A stretch of DNA of 64,000 bases from Larix kaempferi. Taxonomy: Eukaryota > Streptophyta > Pinopsida > Pinales > Pinaceae. The stretch is taken from NCBI GenBank assembly GCA_027924585.1, contig BSBM01000636.1, forward strand, positions 5,162,001-5,226,000, read 5' to 3'. The notes beneath the pieces were generated by a model, which made no database searches, was not told the DNA's origin, and worked only from the letters and a program-made list of their open reading frames with translations. A program made the translations under genes and the position numbers. This document shows positions 59,801-64,000 of this stretch, piece by piece (position 1 is the first letter of the stretch; each line of letters starts with the position of its first letter).

Positions 59801-60140
59801 TTGGAAATCATTCAAACCCTCTTCACCTGCAAATACAAGCACTCTTCGCCCTCTCTCTTCAAAAGAAAATGACAAAATGAATGAGAAAAAGCGGGTTTTA
59901 ACCCCCCGCGGGCCTCCTTTCTGCCTTTTATGTATTCTGGAATCAGGACACGGTCTGCACAATTCGGGACACGATGCAAACACATGTCCAACACATGTTT
60001 GGTCATGTCCTAATTTAGGACACGACCAAAACGCATGTCAGACATGTGTTTGGGGCACGATCAAAACACATGTTTGCATCGTGTCCTTGTCTGACACGAT
60101 GACATGGGAGACGTGGAGGGTTTTGGATGTGTCTGGTTTC
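56804..60140 (-). mobile_element. hAT DNA transposon inserted in gag of element G
   Basis: The element is about 3.3 kb. It is flanked by the direct repeat ATATGATTATGG (56792-56803, 60141-60152), within which the usual 8-bp hAT TSD must lie. Subterminal regions at both ends repeat GACACG/GTGTC; a block GTGTC.GACA.GGACAC.ATG occurs inverted near 56840 and 60080. Perfect terminal inverted repeats are not obvious, so an end may be eroded. An AT dinucleotide run is at 56889-56907. The transposase gene reads right to left. Confidence 0.8.
57172..59718 (-). pseudogene. hAT transposase (BED finger, DUF659, hAT C-terminal), lightly disabled
   Basis: Read from 59718 down: a Ser/Pro-rich N-terminus, then a BED-type zinc finger (PLWKYVT...CNSCKNEF...H...C, about 59400-59560). 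Next is the DUF659/RNase H-like start (SDGWEDVARHPLINFMVSSQ near 58850, ITDNSPVC near 58700). The central region (VTWIGNLIDDA, WWERVDPTIKIM) follows, and then the dimerisation domain (CERNWSTYGNLYSLKKSRL near 57530), ending ...MEEDY and TGA at 57172. About four in-frame stops (58216, 57762 and 57237 regions, plus one near 57620) and a shift near 59035 disable it. A probable intron at about 58481-58650 contains a partial copy of the neighbouring exon. hAT transposases cut and paste elements in the nucleus. Confidence 0.82.
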
Positions 60141-61139
60141 ATATGATTATGGGTTTGAATTTGAATATCTAGAATGTTATGATACCCATGATTTTCCTCA
60201 TAAGTCTAAGGCTGAACCTTCTAAATTAGTTGTCCAAGTTTCCTTCAGCGAGCTGGTGAGTAAAGTTGAATCTATATATCAACCCCAGCTAAGTCATTGT
60301 GGAAAATATAGATGGTTCAAGACTCCCATGATCCTCTTGATTTCTCAAAAATAGTTGGATTTCCAAATGAAGTCCTTGATGGAGCATATGAGAGATTACC
60401 TATTTTTAGAGGGGATAATGAGGAATCTACTAGTGAGCACCTCAATTGATTCTAGGTGGTCATATGGGGATTTGGTGTAAAACATGAAGATGTTTGTATG
60501 AAATTATTTGCTGCTACTTTAAATGGGAAATCCCACGATTAGTATCTAAATATAAGAACTAGAAGTATCACGGGGTACAGTCCTTTCGAGCAAAATTTCT
60601 TAGATAACTAGGGGAAAACCATTGATAAATCCTTAGAAGGTAAATCATGTGATGATTATGTTGTTGAAAATCATTTTGATGAGGATGGTTGGGATTTTAA
60701 TGATAAAATGGCTAATAATCTACCTTTTTACTTGGATGGAGTCTCTACCCACGCAATTGTGCAAGTATCCCTAGGTTAGTTTATGAATGACCCTTCAATA
60801 AATGGGAATTTCATATAGTATCTTTGGAACAATCATTCAAAACCTCAATCAGAAATCGAAAGAGATATTCACTAGATCATCTTAAATACTCTGTTGTCTC
60901 TTTCTGGAGAAGGCATAGATGATAACTTCTATATGACCCACGGGTGGGAATCCACTGATCACCATCAAGAGCCCCATGATCAATCTTTACGTGATTCCTC
61001 AGAAGAAACAAATGTAGCTGAGGATTCCATTTGGGATCCCATCAAAGAAAATTTAGAAGAGCTTAGCCCATCCTTAGATGAGCTTAACAAAAAATCCAGT
61101 GAAGATCAATCACATGATGATGATATGGTTGTGGATTAG
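60141..61139 (+). pseudogene. Element G gag, right of the hAT insertion
   Basis: This continues the G gag. The YDYGFEFEYLECYD stretch runs to 60353. After a frameshift it reads DPLDFSKIVGFPNEVLDGAY, the same N-terminal tract as A and B, and a core LFAATLNGKSHD. Stops at 60447, 60453, 60540 and 60609 fall where related gags have Trp or could have Gln. A later acidic frame (60894-61139) ends in a stop and may be the gag C-terminal region. No protease or polymerase follows. Confidence 0.7.
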
Positions 61140-61239
61140 CTCCCCTTCAAATTCCAACACTCAACCAAAGAGATACAAAAAATAAATAAATACAAATTAC
61201 CTCATAAGCTATGCAATATTCATCCACACATAATGATGC

Positions 61240-62200
61240 TCGACATCAGAGATTTGCCTCCAAAGATTTTAATTTTTCCAAATGATAATACAATACGATA
61301 CAAACTAGAGTATCCCTTCGGTCCTTTGACCATGAGAAAAGAAGGAGAGAATGGCTACTTTTATAGCCAAAGAGGTTGCATTTCCCAAGGAGGGCGCCCC
61401 TTCCAAGTGTCAGCAGAGTCTGAGTTGCAGAGGAGTGATCAAAGTGTGAACTGGGAGCACCAATGAGTGATTTGAGGGATTCTTTGAGCATAGAGATGCG
61501 CCCCCCCTCAAAATTGGACACCTCATGACCAAGAATGCACCACCCCTCTCTTGGAGAATGCGCCCTCTTCATGGATGAACTTTCAATCACGAATATAATC
61601 ACAAGATTGGCTCTCAATCTGACTTGGATTTGATTGCCAATCTATTTTTTCACCACTCCACCTGACTGAAACATGTCCTAGACATGTTTCCAAAAATCAA
61701 GGGGGCTGATTTTTTCCTTTATTTTCTATTTTTTTGCAATTTTATTCACTTTTTCGAGAGAAATGACATTAAGTAATTAATAATTAATAATTTCACTCTC
61801 AAAGTGGGTTTAGGGGTATCATGGGTGCTCCGGGTTAGAAAACAACAACCCCCATGGAAAAATCCACCTCCTAACCAATATTTTATGACTTTTTTATTTT
61901 TATAATTAAAACATTAAAAAATTGACCCGTTTTACAGGAAAAAAAATTAATTGCATAAAACTTAAAAAACCTATGGGGGACCTAGTACATGTTCGTATGG
62001 CTCAATATTGATGACTAGCATGGTAATATACATAGACACTTAGACTTTAATAACCTCCCAAGGTTTAGCCACCAAGACGGATACTCCAGCTTTGGAGGTG
62101 TGAGTGAAAAACTTGGAAATTATACGTCGCTGAAAAGAAATACATAATTACCAAGGAAAAAACACTCTAGAGTACCGCATTGATGTCTAAGTCTTAGGCA
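61240..62200 (-). mobile_element. Diverged minus-strand LTR related to element A
   Basis: Read on the minus strand, 62200 down to 61740 follows the start of the A LTR. It shows the CTAGAGTGTTTTTTCCTTG block, then CCTCCAAAGCTGGA, then GGAGGTTATTA.AGTC, in the order seen at 8535-8665. A TATAAAAG box lies at 61358-61365. Neither end is clear, so this is an old fragment. Confidence 0.6.
61358..61365 (-). promoter_or_regulatory. TATA box of A-like LTR fragment
   Basis: CTTTTATA on the plus strand reads TATAAAAG in GGCTATAAAAGTAGCC on the element strand. Confidence 0.5.
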
Positions 62201-62390
62201 AGACAAATCTGTTACAAAATACATCTTGCTACATCAACTTAATACAATTCCCCATGGGGTATGAACATGCAAAAATTTGAAAAAAATGCCAAAAGTGGCC
62301 TACTAAACTTCTGAATACAAACAAGTACACTTGGTCAATCTTTGTCGGCTCAATTGAAATCCAACTAAGTACAAGTTAGGGGGTAACGGG

Positions 62391-62588
62391 ATGTTCATCT
62401 CACCATACTTAATTGTGGTCTTCATGGTTTAGTAAATATTGTAAAAAACTCTATAATTCACACAATAGTAGCAAAATATATTGAAGAGGATGTTCATCTC
62501 ACCATACTTAATTGTGGTCTTCATGGTTTAGTAAATATTGTAAAGAACTCTATAGTTCACACAATAGTAGCAAAATATATTGAAGTAC
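62391..62588. repeat. 99-bp tandem duplication, two copies
   Basis: Units start ATGTTCATCTCACC at 62391 and 62490 and are nearly identical, so the duplication is recent. Confidence 0.9.
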
Positions 62589-62753
62589 ATTGTCACTGCA
62601 TAATGGAGCAAGTGATTAGAAAGACATAAAGATAAGATTTTATCTCATATAGGAGCAAATGACATATATGCTTACCAAGCCATTGGAAAAGGATGACTTT
62701 GAAAAGTTCATAACAACACGTAGATTCATGGTCAATGAGGCGACCATTAACAA

Positions 62754-62945
62754 GGAGCATTGGAGTGATTAATGACCATCTCCTTCATAACAATAATCCC
62801 TATTGGATAATCTTTTAGTGTACCTCTTGTGATATGTGCATCACCCAAGGGGCGTTGGAGTGATTAATGACCATCTCCTTCATTACAACAACCCTTGTTT
62901 GATAATTTTTTATTGCATCTCTTGTGATATGTGTACGACGCAAGC
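62754..62945. repeat. About 95-bp imperfect tandem duplication
   Basis: TGGAGTGATTAATGACCATC recurs at 62761 and 62856. Both copies continue through CTTGTGATATGTG, with more divergence than the 99-bp pair nearby. Confidence 0.75.
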
Positions 62946-63554
62946 ATTAGTTTAGAACCCATAGTGTTGGACTGATTGGAGTTTCTTGATGATGGTTTTC
63001 TTGTATATGTTAGCCTAATATTGTGTAATCAAAATCTTAATGGTTGTTGTTTGTGACAATATGGATGCATAATGGTGTTACTATAGTGTGTCTAATGCTT
63101 TTGATAGTTAAACTCAAAAGGCATATGGGGTTAGTTGGCTTGAGACATGCCTTTTTTCCACTAGTTTTACCATAAAATAGTACTATTGTTTCAATATATT
63201 GATTTATTGAAAATTGTTTTTAATAAAAAACAAACATAATTGTTTCCATGTAATATAAGAGTTGACCCTTAAGAGATCCAGTAATTAGCTTCATCACACT
63301 CAAGTTTTTTTCCCAGAGAAAAAGAAAACAACTTTATTTATTTATATAAACTAAGTTACACTCTTCAGATGCTATATAGCATTGCTCTAATTCATTTTGT
63401 CCAAAATCACCCAAAAAAAACAAAACATCATATATTATATCTTCACTGTAATATTGTGCCGTCATATCTCAAAATTTTCAAATACACCTTAAAGTTCCAA
63501 ATACAATGTCTACTACCATCAACTTAACTAGTTCACAACAATTTGGATATTTCC
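62946..63554. other. No recognisable gene
   Basis: AT-rich sequence below the LINE fragment. It may be the LINE 3' untranslated region, but I see no clear poly(A) end. Confidence 0.35.
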
Positions 63555-64000
63555 CTAAGGATCATGAAATGGAGCATGATAGTACTCCGAAGCAATTCCA
63601 ACCACCTCCTCCATTATGTACCAGTTGCCATGCTGCATGGTCACCCCACTCTTTGATAATTCATCTGCTTCAAAATTTCGTTCTATATAAACATGGGTAA
63701 AAGAGATCCTCTCCATATTAAATTTTAACCTTTTAGTTTCCTCCGGCAATGGCATTAGATATATATTCCTGCACACCTGTTCATCTCTTATCCATTTGAT
63801 TATAAGCTTCGCATCACCATAAACCTATAAACACTTTATATTTTTTTCCATCACTAGACCTAATAGTAACCATAGTGCAGTCAACTCGGCATAGTTATTT
63901 GTGCCTGATCCAAGACCAACTCTAAACTTTATCTTGTGTTCCTTTGACAGATTAAGTGTTCCTCTCACGCCACATGAACTAGGGTCTTTTTGCGCCGCTC
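63555..64000 (-). pseudogene. LINE RNase H domain, runs off the window
   Basis: From 63998 down the frame reads ...DPSSCGVRGTLNLSKEHK, then VGLGSGTNNYAELTALWLLL, VYGDAKLIIKWI, and FTHVYIERNFEADELSKSG, ending at 63555. This is the RVT_3/RNase H type domain at the C-terminus of plant L1-like LINE polyproteins, with the catalytic E (YAE) and D (YGDA) visible. A TAG at 63825-63827 breaks the frame just before VYGD. The reverse transcriptase part would lie beyond 64000. Confidence 0.8.

Overview
The window is plant nuclear DNA from a gene-poor, transposon-dominated part of what looks like a large genome. The evidence is long (3.4-4.6 kb) LTRs with tRNA-Asp primer sites, Ty3-type gag proteins, hAT transposase and copia gag relics, a LINE RNase H, and two 72-nt LRR receptor-kinase exons of a plant-specific type. 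I see no bacterial or organellar signal and cannot name the species. No complete host gene is present.

Positions 1-43,260 form a stack of LTR retrotransposons nested inside one another, which I resolved from LTR ends and target-site duplications (TSDs). Outermost is E1: its 5' LTR ends at 4076, followed by a primer site and leader to 4454. Inside E1 sits solo LTR H (4455-43119, TSD GAACC). H holds two independent insertions: element A (8300-19745, TSD CTATC) and minus-strand solo LTR S1 (19895-42903). S1 holds minus-strand solo LTR S2 (22955-41707, TSD CATAC). S2 holds element B (27552-40986, TSD AGGCC) and a small hAT-like element (23936-24792). A second hAT-like element (101-1456) lies in the E1 LTR.

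A and B are structurally complete but non-autonomous. Each has two long LTRs (about 4.3 and 4.55 kb), a tRNA-Asp primer site and a gag-type gene, but no reverse transcriptase, RNase H or integrase core. A carries only a broken gag. B carries an intact 1175-codon frame with gag, an aspartic protease and a tail that may be an integrase C-terminus. Movement must depend on enzymes supplied by another element.

Positions 43,260-53,350 hold a truncated minus-strand copia element (43340-44902), a truncated minus-strand LTR M1 (44903-47591), about 2 kb of unclassified sequence, and minus-strand solo LTR M2 (49981-53345, TSD GTTTC). Positions 53,350-56,500 hold a 235-bp tandem array and two LRR exons on the minus strand.

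Positions 56,570-61,139 hold a decayed Ty3 gag (element G, plus strand) split by a 3.3-kb hAT transposon whose transposase has only a few disabling changes. From 61.2 kb to the end there is a diverged minus-strand LTR related to A, two small tandem duplications, and a minus-strand LINE RNase H fragment that runs off the window.
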